The position numbers and the translations under genes were made by a program. Positions 22,703-30,302 of a stretch of DNA of 32,853 nucleotides are shown here, piece by piece. The stretch comes from Reyranella sp. Its GTDB lineage: Bacteria > Pseudomonadota > Alphaproteobacteria > Reyranellales > Reyranellaceae. Numbering within the stretch: the stretch's first letter is position 1; the number at the start of each line of letters is the position of its first letter. The stretch is from assembly GCA_021732285.1 (NCBI GenBank), contig JAKFVH010000046.1, positions 1 through 32,853 of the forward strand, written 5' to 3'. Below the pieces are notes generated by a model that was not told where the DNA came from, did not search any database, and saw only the letters and a program-made list of their open reading frames with translations.

Positions 22703-24078
22703 ATGGTGACGACGACCGGCCAACCCGACCAATCCATCCAGCGTCTCCTGCCGTGGCTGGTCGCTGTGGCCTTCTTCATGCAGTCGCTCGACACCACGAT
22801 CCTCAACACCGCTGTGCCGGCCATCGCGCAGGCGATGGAGGTGACGCCGCTCAGTGTGAAGGCGGTGCTGGCGAGCTATACGCTCAGCCTCGCGGTGTTC
22901 ATCCCGATAAGCGGCTGGATGGCCGACCGCTATGGCACGCGCCGGGTGTTTGCCGGGGCGATCGGGCTCTTCACCCTGGGCTCGGTGCTGTGCGGGCTCG
23001 CCACCACCCTCGACTCGCCCGCACCTTCGGCAAGGCCGAGCTGGTGCGAGTCATGAGCTTCGTCGCCATCCCGAGCGTGGTCGGCCCGATGGTGGGTCCG
23101 GTGGCCGGCGGGCTGATCGTGACCTACTTCGACTGGCGTGGCGTGTTCTACGTCAACGTGCCGGTCGGCCTGCTTGGCCTCTACTTCGTGCAGCGCTACC
23201 TGCCCGACTATCGCGAACCCAAGGTCCATCGGCTCGACATCGCCGGGCTGGTGCTGTTCGGCGGCGGCATTGCGCTCCTGTCCTACGTGCTGGAAGTGTT
23301 CGGCGATCATACGCATGGCGTCGCTGAGATCGTGGTGATGCTGGCGATCTCGGCCGCACTGCTGGCGGGCTACGGGCTTCGCACCAGGCTGACGCCCTTC
23401 CCTTTGCTCAATCTCGGCCTGTTCGAAGTGCGCACCTTCCGCGCGGCGGTGAGCGGCGGCTTCTTCACGCGGCTCGGCCTGGGCGGCATCCCGTTCCTGT
23501 TCCCGCTGCTCTACCAGATCGGGCTCGGCCTCTCGCCGGTCGTCTCGGGCCTGCTGGTGCTGCCGCAGGCGATCGCCTCGATCGGGCTGAAAGCGTTCAT
23601 GCCGGCGATCCTGGCTCGGCTCGGCTATCGCAACGTGCTGGTCGGCAACACCGTCGTGGTCGGCCTGATGATCATGTCGTTCGCCACCGTCGGCACCCAC
23701 ACGCCGATCTGACTGATCGTGGGCCAGGCCTTCATCCTTGGGTTCTTCACCTCCATGCAATACACCAGCATGAACACGCTGGTGTATGCCGACGTCTCGG
23801 CGTCGCAGACCAGTGCCGCCAGCACCATCGCCGCCACCGGCCAGCAGCTCGCCATCAGCTTCGGCGTGGCGGGTGCGGCCCTGGTCGCCGCCATCTTCGT
23901 GCCGCCCGAGCTCCATTCGCATCCTGCCGCGATCGTGCACGGCGTGCAGCAGGCCTTTCTGGCGCTGGGCGTGCTCACGGTCCTGTCGTCGGTCGTGTTC
24001 ATGGAACTCAAGGCCGACGACGGCGAAGGCATGAGCAACCACGACGCGGCGCATCATCATCGCCACCAAGAGCACTAG
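22703..24078 (+). pseudogene. DHA2-family (EmrB-type) MFS multidrug transporter, broken
   Basis: Three pieces make one EmrB/DHA2-type exporter. Piece 1 (22703 to about 23020) gives helices 1-3, with F-M-Q-S-L-D-T-T-I-L-N-T-A-V-P and G-W-M-A-D-R-Y-G-T-R-R. At about 23020-23025 the frame shifts, and the join L-A-T-T-L-D / A-R-T-F-G-K-A-E-L skips roughly 25-30 residues that normally form the helix 4 region, so there is a deletion as well as a frameshift. Piece 2 runs to a TGA at 23710-23712, inside H-T-P-I-stop-L-I-V-G-Q, where relatives usually have Trp. Piece 3 continues in the same frame to a His-rich end (H-H-H-R-H-Q-E-H). Two independent lesions make this a pseudogene rather than a sequencing slip. 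Confidence 0.88.
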
Positions 24079-24084
24079 CGATCA

Positions 24085-24189
24085 CCTCACCCTGAGGAGC
24101 GGCCGCAGGCCGTGTCTCGAAGGGTGGGCCACAGTCGTGTTGTTGCCCACCCTTCGAGACGGACGCTGCGCGTCCTCCTCAGGGTGAGG
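24085..24189. repeat. Long inverted repeat (CCTCACCCTGAGG family)
   Basis: The left arm (24085-24129) starts CCTCACCCTGAGGAG and ends CGAAGGGTGGGC. The right arm (24145-24189) starts GCCCACCCTTCG and ends CTCCTCAGGGTGAGG. The internal parts form smaller GC-rich hairpins that are not conserved between the arms. It fills the gap between the MFS pseudogene and the convergent TspO gene and could terminate both transcripts. Confidence 0.85.
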
Positions 24190-24198
24190 TCGTGCTCG

Positions 24199-24690
24199 CT
24201 ATGCGGTCGGATTGAGGCGCCAGATCGCGATGTTGAGCACGGTGGCGAAGGCCACCCAGGCGAGATACGGCACCATCAGCAGCCCGGCCCAGCGGTCGAT
24301 CGGGCGGAAGGCGAGCGTGGTCACCACCACGCCGACGTCGAGCACGACGATGGTCGCCAGCGCGGCGCCGATCTTCTGCAGGCCGAAGAACACCACGGTC
24401 CAGCCGAGCGTGAGTGCTAGCTGCAGGGCGAACAGCGTCAGCGGCCCCCGCCTGGTGTCGCGATCGGCGGCACGCCACACGCGCCAGGCGGCGATGGCCA
24501 TCAGCACATAGAGGACCGTCCAGATCGGGCCGAACACGCGGTCGGGCGGCGTGAAGGGCGGCTTGGCGAGCTCGGCGTACCAGGTGTCGACGCTGGTCGC
24601 CACGACCGAGGCGCCGAGCGCGCCGATGCCGAGGCAGAGCGCCACGAAGAACGCCAGCGCGATCAGGTCGACCAGGCGGTTGCGCGGCAT
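24199..24690 (-). CDS. tspO: TspO/MBR family membrane protein
   Basis: The 163-residue protein has five transmembrane segments and the TspO signature: W-Y-A-E-L-A-K-P-P-F-T-P-P, then F-G-P-I-W-T-V-L-Y-V-L-M, G-W-T-V-V-F-F-G-L-Q in helix 4, and P-Y-L-A-W-V-A-F-A-T-V-L-N near the end, closing with I-W-R-L-N-P. TspO proteins bind porphyrins and cholesterol-like ligands, and in alphaproteobacteria they modulate tetrapyrrole and stress responses. The ATG at 24690 lies one base after the stop of the upstream DUF1345 gene, so the two are coupled in one operon. A longer frame from 24717 overlaps that gene and is disfavoured. The Asn that often starts the helix 4 motif is Gly here. Confidence 0.92.
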   Translation of the reverse strand: MPRNRLVDLIALAFFVALCLGIGALGASVVATSVDTWYAELAKPPFTPPDRVFGPIWTVLYVLMAIAAWRVWRAADRDTRRGPLTLFALQLALTLGWTVVFFGLQKIGAALATIVVLDVGVVVTTLAFRPIDRWAGLLMVPYLAWVAFATVLNIAIWRLNPTA

Positions 24691-24691
24691 G

Positions 24692-25363
24692 TCAGCTGAG
24701 CAGGCTCGCGCCGACATTGATGGTCAGCGCCAGGATGGCGGTATTGAAGGCAAAGGACACGATGCCGTGCACCATCGTCAGGTGGCGCATGGCGCGCGAG
24801 ACGGTGGCGACGTCACCGGTCTGCGAGGCGCAGCCGATGACGAAGGAATAGTAGAGGAAGTCGCGATAGTCGGGCTCGCGATGGCCGGGAAAGGCGAGCC
24901 CGCCCGGGCCGTCCTCGTCGGGCCGGTAGTAGACGTTGGCGTAGTGCAGCGTGAACACCGTGTGGGTGAAGGTCCACGACAGGACCACCGTCAGGCCGGT
25001 GATGAAGATGCCGAGGACCAGCGAATGCCGCGGCGACTGCAGCGTCGGCAATTCGACGGCGATGCAGACGAAGCTTGCCGCGACGGCTCCGACCACCAGC
25101 AACAGGATGACCCAGTCGCCCTCGTCGTTGAGTGCAGCGTGGTCGTGGCAGTCCTCGACCGTCGAGCAACGGATCATCCACATGATCAGGGTGATGTAGA
25201 GCAGCGCCGTCAGGTCCCAGGCCAGGATGAAGCGCGTCGACAGCCGGAAGTCGCCGGGCAGCAGCGCCAGCAGGATCAGGCCGGCCACGGTCGATCCCAG
25301 CAGGCGCTTGCGGCCGATGATGAAGCGAAAGACCCGCCAGTCGCGATACGTGCCCGAAGCCAT
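24692..25363 (-). CDS. DUF1345 family membrane protein
   Basis: The 223-residue integral membrane protein matches DUF1345 throughout: A-W-D-L-T-A-L-L-Y early, S-W-T-F-T-H-T-V-F-T-L-H-Y-A-N in the middle, L-A-F-P-G-H with D-Y-R-D-F-L-Y-Y-S-F-V-I-G-C, the S-Q-T-G-D-V-A segment, and F-A-F-N-T-A-I-L-A-L near the end. About five transmembrane helices are visible. Function is not established for the family. A GGGAG site lies 5-6 bases before the ATG at 25363. It is upstream of and tightly coupled to tspO, and divergent from the UPF0126 channel gene across 64 bases. Confidence 0.9.
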   Translation of the reverse strand: MASGTYRDWRVFRFIIGRKRLLGSTVAGLILLALLPGDFRLSTRFILAWDLTALLYITLIMWMIRCSTVEDCHDHAALNDEGDWVILLLVVGAVAASFVCIAVELPTLQSPRHSLVLGIFITGLTVVLSWTFTHTVFTLHYANVYYRPDEDGPGGLAFPGHREPDYRDFLYYSFVIGCASQTGDVATVSRAMRHLTMVHGIVSFAFNTAILALTINVGASLLS

Positions 25364-25427
25364 GTCGTCTCCCTCGCCGCACTCTGCCATTTCGGGACGG
25401 CGGTGCAATCGGTGTAGTCTCCCTGTC

Positions 25428-26045
25428 ATGCTGCTCGATGCGCTCGATCTCGGCGCCACCTTCGTGTTCGCCATCAGCGGCGCCACCCAGGGCGTGCGCA
25501 AGCGGCTCGACCTGTTCGGCGTGCTGGTCGTCGCCTGGGCCGCCGGCGTGGCGGGCGGCATCGCCCGCGACCTCTTGATCGGCGCCGTGCCGCCGGCGGC
25601 GATCGCCCACTGGCGCTACTTCGCCATCACCATCGCGGCCGGGCTGGTTGGTTTCTACGCCTCCGCACAAATCGCCAAGCTGAAGACGCCGGTGCAGCTC
25701 TTCGATGCCGCGGGCCTCTGCCTGTTCGCCGTGACCGGCACCGAGAAGGCGCTGGCCTTCGGGCTCAATCCGTTCGTGGCGGCCGTTTTGGGCATGGTGA
25801 CCTGCATCGGCGGCGGCGTGGCGCGGGACCTTCTGACCCTGGAAATCCCGACCGTGCTCAAGGCCGAGCTCTATGCCGTGGCGGCCCTGGCCGGCGCCGG
25901 GTCGATTGCGCTCGGCTTCACGTTCGGCTTGCCATCGCTGCCGGTCATGGTGTTCGGGGCGGGCCTCTGCCTCTTTCTGCGCCTGATGTCGCTTTATCGC
26001 GGCTGGCGCCTGCCTTCTAGTAAGTATTCCAAAGAAACTGACTAA
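25428..26045 (+). CDS. UPF0126/TRIC-like trimeric cation channel family protein
   Basis: The 205-residue membrane protein has an internal duplication, each half carrying the family hallmark: G-V-A-G-G-I-A-R-D-L-L-I-G-A-V-P at about residue 40, and G-G-G-V-A-R-D-L-L-T-L-E-I-P-T-V-L at about 125. This two-fold pattern with seven helices is UPF0126, the bacterial relatives of TRIC cation channels (YicG group). Function in bacteria is uncertain; ion conduction is proposed for the fold. The ATG at 25428 fits the family N-terminus (L-D-A-L-D-L-G-A-T-F-V-F-A-I-S-G). The extreme C-terminus (S-S-K-Y-S-K-E-T-D) is polar and not obviously conserved. Confidence 0.88.
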   Translation: MLLDALDLGATFVFAISGATQGVRKRLDLFGVLVVAWAAGVAGGIARDLLIGAVPPAAIAHWRYFAITIAAGLVGFYASAQIAKLKTPVQLFDAAGLCLFAVTGTEKALAFGLNPFVAAVLGMVTCIGGGVARDLLTLEIPTVLKAELYAVAALAGAGSIALGFTFGLPSLPVMVFGAGLCLFLRLMSLYRGWRLPSSKYSKETD

Positions 26046-26073
26046 CTTCAAAGGCCCGGAATCACCGTCGCCC

Positions 26074-26102
26074 TTGCCGGTCCTGTGTATGGACGCTAAA
26101 CA
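26074..26102 (+). promoter_or_regulatory. Candidate sigma-70-type promoter for pyrE
   Basis: TTGCCG (26074-26079) is separated by 17 bases from TAAACA (26097-26102), and the pyrE ATG is 47 bases further on. The -35 box matches well and the -10 box poorly. This is a spacing-based guess. Confidence 0.25.
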
Positions 26103-26148
26103 CACGGCCGTCATTTTGTCGCAACGCCGATCGGGGGAAAGGCAGCCA

Positions 26149-26931
26149 ATGGCGACGAAGAAGAAGGCTAAAGCGCCGGCCGCTGAACCTCTGCACAAGC
26201 CGGCCAACAAGTTGAACGGCAAGGCAATTTCGGCCCGGGCCAGCGGCACGACCGAGGCCCGGGACACCGCGCGCCTGCTGCTCGAGATCGAGGCCATCCA
26301 CTGCCGGCCCGAGAACCCGTACATCTTCACCTCGGGCCGGGCGAGCCCGGTCTACATCGACTGCCGCAAGCTGATCTCCTACCCCGAGGCGCGCGCCAAG
26401 ATCATGAGCCATGCGCTCAAGGCAATCGATCGCGACATCGGCTGGAACAAGATCGACGTGGTGGCGGGCGGCGAGACCGCCGGCATCCCGTTCGCCGCCT
26501 TCCTGGCGGCGCTGGCCAAGAAGCCGATGATCTACGTGCGCAAGCAGCCCAAGGGTTTTGGCCGCATGGCCCAGATCGAGGGCGACTTGAAGCCCGGCAA
26601 GCGCGTGCTCCTGGTCGAGGATCTCGCCACCGACGGTGGCAGCAAGCTGGTCTTCATCGAGGCGCTGAAGAAGGCCGAGGCCAAGGTCGCCGACTGCTTC
26701 GTGATCTTCCACTACGGCATCTTCCCGCAGAGCGTGGAGATGCTGGCCGCCGGCGGCGTGAAGCTGCACGCGCTCGCCACCTGGTGGGATGCGCTGGAGG
26801 CGGCGGCAAAGCACAAGTACTTCGACGAGAAGGGCCTCGCCGAGACGCGCGCCTTCCTCGAGGCACCCGAGCAATGGTCGGCCAACCACGGCGGCCGCCC
26901 ACCGGCGCCGCGGCCGATGCTGGGGCGGTGA
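26149..26931 (+). CDS. pyrE: Orotate phosphoribosyltransferase
   Basis: The 260-residue enzyme converts orotate and PRPP to orotidine 5'-phosphate in pyrimidine synthesis. The PRPP-binding loop V-L-L-V-E-D-L-A-T-D-G-G-S is at residues 153-165. Also present are F-T-S-G-R-A-S-P-V-Y-I at about 60-70 (the family S-G-x-x-S-P-x-Y element) and the lysine-bearing loop V-R-K-Q-P-K-G-F-G at about 130-138. It is longer than typical PyrE (about 215 residues) because of a Lys/Ala-rich N-terminal extension of about 35 residues and a Pro/Arg-rich C-terminal tail. The ATG at 26149 follows a GGGGAAAGG site. An in-frame ATG at 26089 would lengthen the tail further. The left REP of the RAYT unit begins 9 bases after the stop. 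Confidence 0.93.
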   Translation: MATKKKAKAPAAEPLHKPANKLNGKAISARASGTTEARDTARLLLEIEAIHCRPENPYIFTSGRASPVYIDCRKLISYPEARAKIMSHALKAIDRDIGWNKIDVVAGGETAGIPFAAFLAALAKKPMIYVRKQPKGFGRMAQIEGDLKPGKRVLLVEDLATDGGSKLVFIEALKKAEAKVADCFVIFHYGIFPQSVEMLAAGGVKLHALATWWDALEAAAKHKYFDEKGLAETRAFLEAPEQWSANHGGRPPAPRPMLGR

Positions 26932-26939
26932 CAGTCATC

Positions 26940-26970
26940 GCTGGGGGCGCGCCACTCCAGTGGCGCGTCA
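26940..26970 (+). repeat. REP element, left flank of RAYT
   Basis: A conserved head GCTGGGGG is followed by a hairpin with stem GCGCCAC/GTGGCGC around TCCA, then GTCA. An inverted copy follows the RAYT gene at 27539-27569. The two differ at only one position over 31 bases, just after the head. Confidence 0.9.
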
Positions 26971-26995
26971 TGGTCGGCAGAGCTAGCGTCGATGA

Positions 26996-27541
26996 ATGAG
27001 CCACAAGGGTTGGCATTCTCGCAACTATCTGCGGCACTTCGATTCGCAAGACGTCATCCAGTTCGTCACCTTCAGACTCGCCGATAGCCTTCCAGCAGAA
27101 GCGCTTCAGCGTCTTAAGATTACAGATCGGCCAGAGACTTTGCGACACGAGCTGCTCGACCGGGGGTGGGGCGCTTGTTGGCTGAGGTCAGAGCCAATTG
27201 CCCGACTCGTCGAAAACGCATTCTTTGCTTTCGACGGCGATCGCTATCGTCTCCACCCCTGGACGATCATGCCGAACCACGTGCACGTCCTATTTTCCGT
27301 GCTGCCCGATGCCTCTCTCGGAGACACCGTCGGGTCTTGGAAGCGATATACCGCCCGGCACGCCAACCAGCAGCTCGGACGAACCGGGCCTTTCTGGCAA
27401 ACTGAATACTGGGACCGATTCATCAGGAACGAGTCCCATTTCAACGCAACCGTCGACTACATTGATCAAAATCCGGTCAAAGCTGGCTTGGTAAGCGAAC
27501 CCTCTCTATGGCCCTACGGCAGTGCTCGTCTAAAGGTATGA
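26996..27541 (+). CDS. REP-associated tyrosine transposase (RAYT, Y1/IS200-like)
   Basis: The 181-residue Y1-transposase domain protein has the metal-binding HUH motif P-N-H-V-H-V-L-F (His95, His97) and a likely catalytic Tyr118 in W-K-R-Y-T-A-R. RAYT-specific segments F-W-Q-T-E-Y-W-D-R-F-I-R-N-E and Y-I-D-Q-N-P-V-K-A-G-L-V (about 155-166) are intact, so the protein looks functional. RAYTs bind and cut single-stranded REP hairpins and are thought to spread them. The gene is flanked by inverted REPs, and its TGA stop lies inside the right REP. Base composition is noticeably less GC-rich than pyrE or the ABC genes, consistent with horizontal arrival. A second ATG four bases upstream (26992) is out of frame. 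The ribosome site is weak. Confidence 0.93.
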   Translation: MSHKGWHSRNYLRHFDSQDVIQFVTFRLADSLPAEALQRLKITDRPETLRHELLDRGWGACWLRSEPIARLVENAFFAFDGDRYRLHPWTIMPNHVHVLFSVLPDASLGDTVGSWKRYTARHANQQLGRTGPFWQTEYWDRFIRNESHFNATVDYIDQNPVKAGLVSEPSLWPYGSARLKV

Positions 27542-27569
27542 CGCGCCACTGGAGTGGCGCACCCCCAGC
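27539..27569 (-). repeat. REP element, right flank of RAYT
   Basis: Inverted copy of the left REP, with head GCTGGGGG reading on the minus strand. It includes the RAYT stop codon and ends 22 bases before the start of the ABC binding-protein gene, so it occupies that gene's leader. Confidence 0.9.
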
Positions 27570-27591
27570 GCATATGCGACTTTGGGCGGAC

Positions 27592-29238
27592 ATGATCCGC
27601 CGCATTCTTTTTGTGCTTCTGGCGCTCACCGCGCTCACCGCGCCCGCGCGCGCCAAGGACGAGCTGGTGATCGGCATGACCCAGTCGCCGGGCACCTGGA
27701 ACCCGCTGATCAGCTCGATGCTGGCCAAGTCGCTGATCAGCAACATGACCGCACGACCGGTCACCGCCTGGAACGCCGAGTCGAAACTCGTGTGCATGAC
27801 CTGCACCGAGTTGCCGACGGTAGAGAACGGCAAAGCCCGCGTGATCGACCTTCCCGACGGCAAGAAGAACATGGAGATCGACGTCGAGCTGCGCGATCTC
27901 AGATGGGGCGACGGCACACCCGTCACCGCGAAGGACGTCGCCTTCACCCTCGAAGTCGGCCGCCATCCGTTGTCGGGCGTCGCCTCGTCGGAGGGCTACC
28001 GGCGAATCATCAAGTTCGACGCCAAGGACGATCGCCGCTTCACCATGACGATCGACCGTGTCACCTTCGACTACAACAGCATCGGCTTGCAGCTCCTGCC
28101 GGCGCATATCGAGAAGCCGATCTTCGACGCCAATCCCGCCGAGTACCGCAACAAGACGGCGTTCGACACCAACTCGACCAACCCCGGCCTGTTCTTCGGC
28201 CCCTTCCGCATCGTCGAGGTCACGCCGGGCAGCCGCATCGTGCTCGAACAGAACCCGACCTGGACGGGAGAGAAGCCCCACTTCAAGCGCATCGTCGTCA
28301 AGATCATCGAGAACACCGCGGCGCTTGAAGCCAACCTGCTGTCGGGCAACGTCGACTATGTGCTGGGCGAGCTCGGCCTCTCGCTCGACCAGGTGCTGGC
28401 CTTCGAGAAGCGCCACAAGGACAAGTACAACTTCATCTACAAGCCGGCGCTGATCTACGAGCACATCGACACCATGCTCGACAACAAGCTGCTGGAAGAC
28501 CTCCGTGTGCGCCAGGCGATCCTGATGGCGATCGACCGCAAGGCGATCTCCGAGAAGCTGTTCGAGGGCAAGCAGCCGGTCGCCGACGGGCCGATCAGCC
28601 AGCTCGATCCGATGTTCACCCCGGATACCAGGCACTACCCCTACGATGCCGCGCAGGCGCGCAGGTTGCTCGACGAGGCAGGCTTCAAGGACATCAGGAG
28701 CGGTGTGCGCCACAACGCCAAGGGCGAGCGCCTGTCGATCGAGATCGCGACCAGCGCCGGCAATCGCGTGCGCGAACTGGTGGCGCAGGTGATCCAGAGT
28801 CAGCTTCGCCAGGTCGGCGTCGACTTGCGCATCAAGGCCGAGCCAATGCGCGTCTTTTCCGAGGCCCTCAACCGCCGCCAGTTCACGGGCCTCGCGATGT
28901 ATGCCTGGGTGCAAAGCCCTCAGGGCGTGCCGCGCTCGACGCTGCATTCCAAGGAGATCCCGTCGGCCGAGAACGCCTGGAGCGGCCAGAACTATCCGGG
29001 CTACCGCAGTCCCGCCATGGATACCGCCCTCGACGCCGCCGAACGCGAGCTCGATGCCACCAAGCGGCGCACCCTGTTCGCCGACATCCAGCGCATCCAC
29101 GCCGAGGACCTGCCGGTCTTGCCGCTGTTCTTCCGAGTCGATCCCTTCGTCATTCCCAAGCAGCTCAAGGGCGTGACGCCGACCGGCCATCTCAACAGCT
29201 CGACCCTGTGGATCGAGCAGTGGCGCTGGGAGAACTAG
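27592..29238 (+). CDS. Peptide/nickel-type (SBP_bac_5) ABC substrate-binding protein
   Basis: The 548-residue protein has a signal peptide (R-R start, Leu-rich core, A-R-A-K cleavage near residue 21) and the family 5 binding-protein fold: T-W-N-P-L near the mature start, W-G-D-G-T-P-V-T-A-K-D-V-A-F-T at about 105, the L-E-A-N-L-L-S-G-N-V-D region, and L-R-V-R-Q-A-I-L-M-A-I-D-R at about residue 305. It delivers peptides or other small solutes to the two permeases downstream. The ATG at 27592, after GGGCGGA, starts the signal peptide. Longer frames would read through the REP. The operon lacks ATPase genes in the window. A REP pair separates this gene from its permeases. Confidence 0.9.
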   Translation: MIRRILFVLLALTALTAPARAKDELVIGMTQSPGTWNPLISSMLAKSLISNMTARPVTAWNAESKLVCMTCTELPTVENGKARVIDLPDGKKNMEIDVELRDLRWGDGTPVTAKDVAFTLEVGRHPLSGVASSEGYRRIIKFDAKDDRRFTMTIDRVTFDYNSIGLQLLPAHIEKPIFDANPAEYRNKTAFDTNSTNPGLFFGPFRIVEVTPGSRIVLEQNPTWTGEKPHFKRIVVKIIENTAALEANLLSGNVDYVLGELGLSLDQVLAFEKRHKDKYNFIYKPALIYEHIDTMLDNKLLEDLRVRQAILMAIDRKAISEKLFEGKQPVADGPISQLDPMFTPDTRHYPYDAAQARRLLDEAGFKDIRSGVRHNAKGERLSIEIATSAGNRVRELVAQVIQSQLRQVGVDLRIKAEPMRVFSEALNRRQFTGLAMYAWVQSPQGVPRSTLHSKEIPSAENAWSGQNYPGYRSPAMDTALDAAERELDATKRRTLFADIQRIHAEDLPVLPLFFRVDPFVIPKQLKGVTPTGHLNSSTLWIEQWRWEN

Positions 29239-29243
29239 GTGCC

Positions 29244-29323
29244 GCTGGGGGCGCGCCACTCCAGTGGCGCGATCTTTTTCCGCTGCAGGCAAAGACGCGC
29301 GACTGGAGTCGCGCGCCCCCAGC
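29244..29323. repeat. Inverted REP pair (BIME-like) within the ABC operon
   Basis: REP a (29244-29271) points right, with head GCTGGGGG and stem GCGCCAC/GTGGCGC. REP b (to 29323) points left and has stem GCGCGAC/GTCGCGC, one base pair swapped on both arms. A spacer of about 24 bases separates them. The unit lies 5 bases after the binding-protein stop and ends one base before the permease ATG. Confidence 0.9.
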
Positions 29324-29324
29324 C

Positions 29325-30302
29325 ATGAGTCGCTACCTCGCCAGCCGGGCCGTCCAGACCGCCGTCACGCTCGCGCTGATGAGCTTCGTGGTCTACCTGC
29401 TGATCGGCCTGATGCCGGGCGATCCCATCGACATGATGATCGCGGGCGATCCCAACATGCGGAGCGAGGACGCGGCCCGGCTGCGCGCCGTCTACGGCCT
29501 CGACAAGCCCCTGCTCGAACGCTACGCGGCGTGGGCCTGGCAGGCGCTGCAGGGCAACTTTGGCTACTCGCGCACTTTCAGCCAGCCGGTGCTGGCGGTG
29601 CTGTGGCCGCGCCTCATCAACACCTTCGTCCTCGCAGGCCTCGCCTTCGTCGTCGCCGTCGCCATCGCCCTGCCGCTCGGCATCTGGGCGGCGTCGCGCC
29701 CGCGCAGCCGCGTCGACTACCTGATCAACCTTTTATGCTTCGGCGGCATCTCGACCCCGCCCTTCTGGCTCGCCCTGCTGCTGATCACCTTGTTCTCGGT
29801 GAAGCTCGGCTGGCTGCCGGCCGGCGGCCAGGCCGACATCCGCCCGGATACGCCGTGGCTGAGCGGCCTCGGCGATCGTCTGCGCTATCTCGTCCTGCCG
29901 ACGACCACGCTCGTGCTGGTGCAGGTCGGCGGCTACACCCGCTTCATGCGCGGCGCCATGATCGAGGTGCTGCGCCAGGACTACATCCGCACGGCGCGCG
30001 CCAAGGGCCTGCCCGAAAACCGCGTGCGCTGGGGCCATGCCTTCGGCAATGCGCTGGCGCCGGTGCTCACCATCCTGGCGCTCTCCTTCGGCGGACTGTT
30101 CTCCGGCGCGCTGATCACCGAGACCATGTTCGCCTGGCCGGGCATGGGCAAGGCGATCTACCAGGCCATTTTGGACAACGACTACAACCTCGCCCTGGTC
30201 GGCCTGCTGATCGCTACGCTCGCCACCATGGTCGGCAACCTTTTGGCCGACCTCGCCTACGCCTGGGTCGACCCGCGCGTGTCGATCGAGCAGAGCGCAT
30301 GA
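29325..30302 (+). CDS. ABC transporter permease, DppB-type
   Basis: The 325-residue inner-membrane permease has six transmembrane helices in the DppB/OppB layout: a TM1-led N-terminus (S-R-Y-L-A-S-R-A-V-Q-T), the periplasmic segment M-P-G-D-P-I-D with L-R-A-V-Y-G-L-D-K-P, and the coupling helix Y-I-R-T-A-R-A-K-G-L-P-E-N-R-V, where the ATPase docks. It imports the ligand of the upstream binding protein. The ATG follows the REP pair by a single base, so there is no Shine-Dalgarno sequence. The REP stem itself covers the initiation region, which could damp or structure-gate translation. Its stop overlaps the next permease start (ATGA). Confidence 0.92.
   Translation: MSRYLASRAVQTAVTLALMSFVVYLLIGLMPGDPIDMMIAGDPNMRSEDAARLRAVYGLDKPLLERYAAWAWQALQGNFGYSRTFSQPVLAVLWPRLINTFVLAGLAFVVAVAIALPLGIWAASRPRSRVDYLINLLCFGGISTPPFWLALLLITLFSVKLGWLPAGGQADIRPDTPWLSGLGDRLRYLVLPTTTLVLVQVGGYTRFMRGAMIEVLRQDYIRTARAKGLPENRVRWGHAFGNALAPVLTILALSFGGLFSGALITETMFAWPGMGKAIYQAILDNDYNLALVGLLIATLATMVGNLLADLAYAWVDPRVSIEQSA

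Noticed and set aside
23710..23712. In-frame TGA as selenocysteine or recoded Trp
   Set aside because: A separate frameshift/deletion lies upstream in the same gene, TGA is used as a normal stop by other genes here, and no SECIS-like reason exists at this Trp position.
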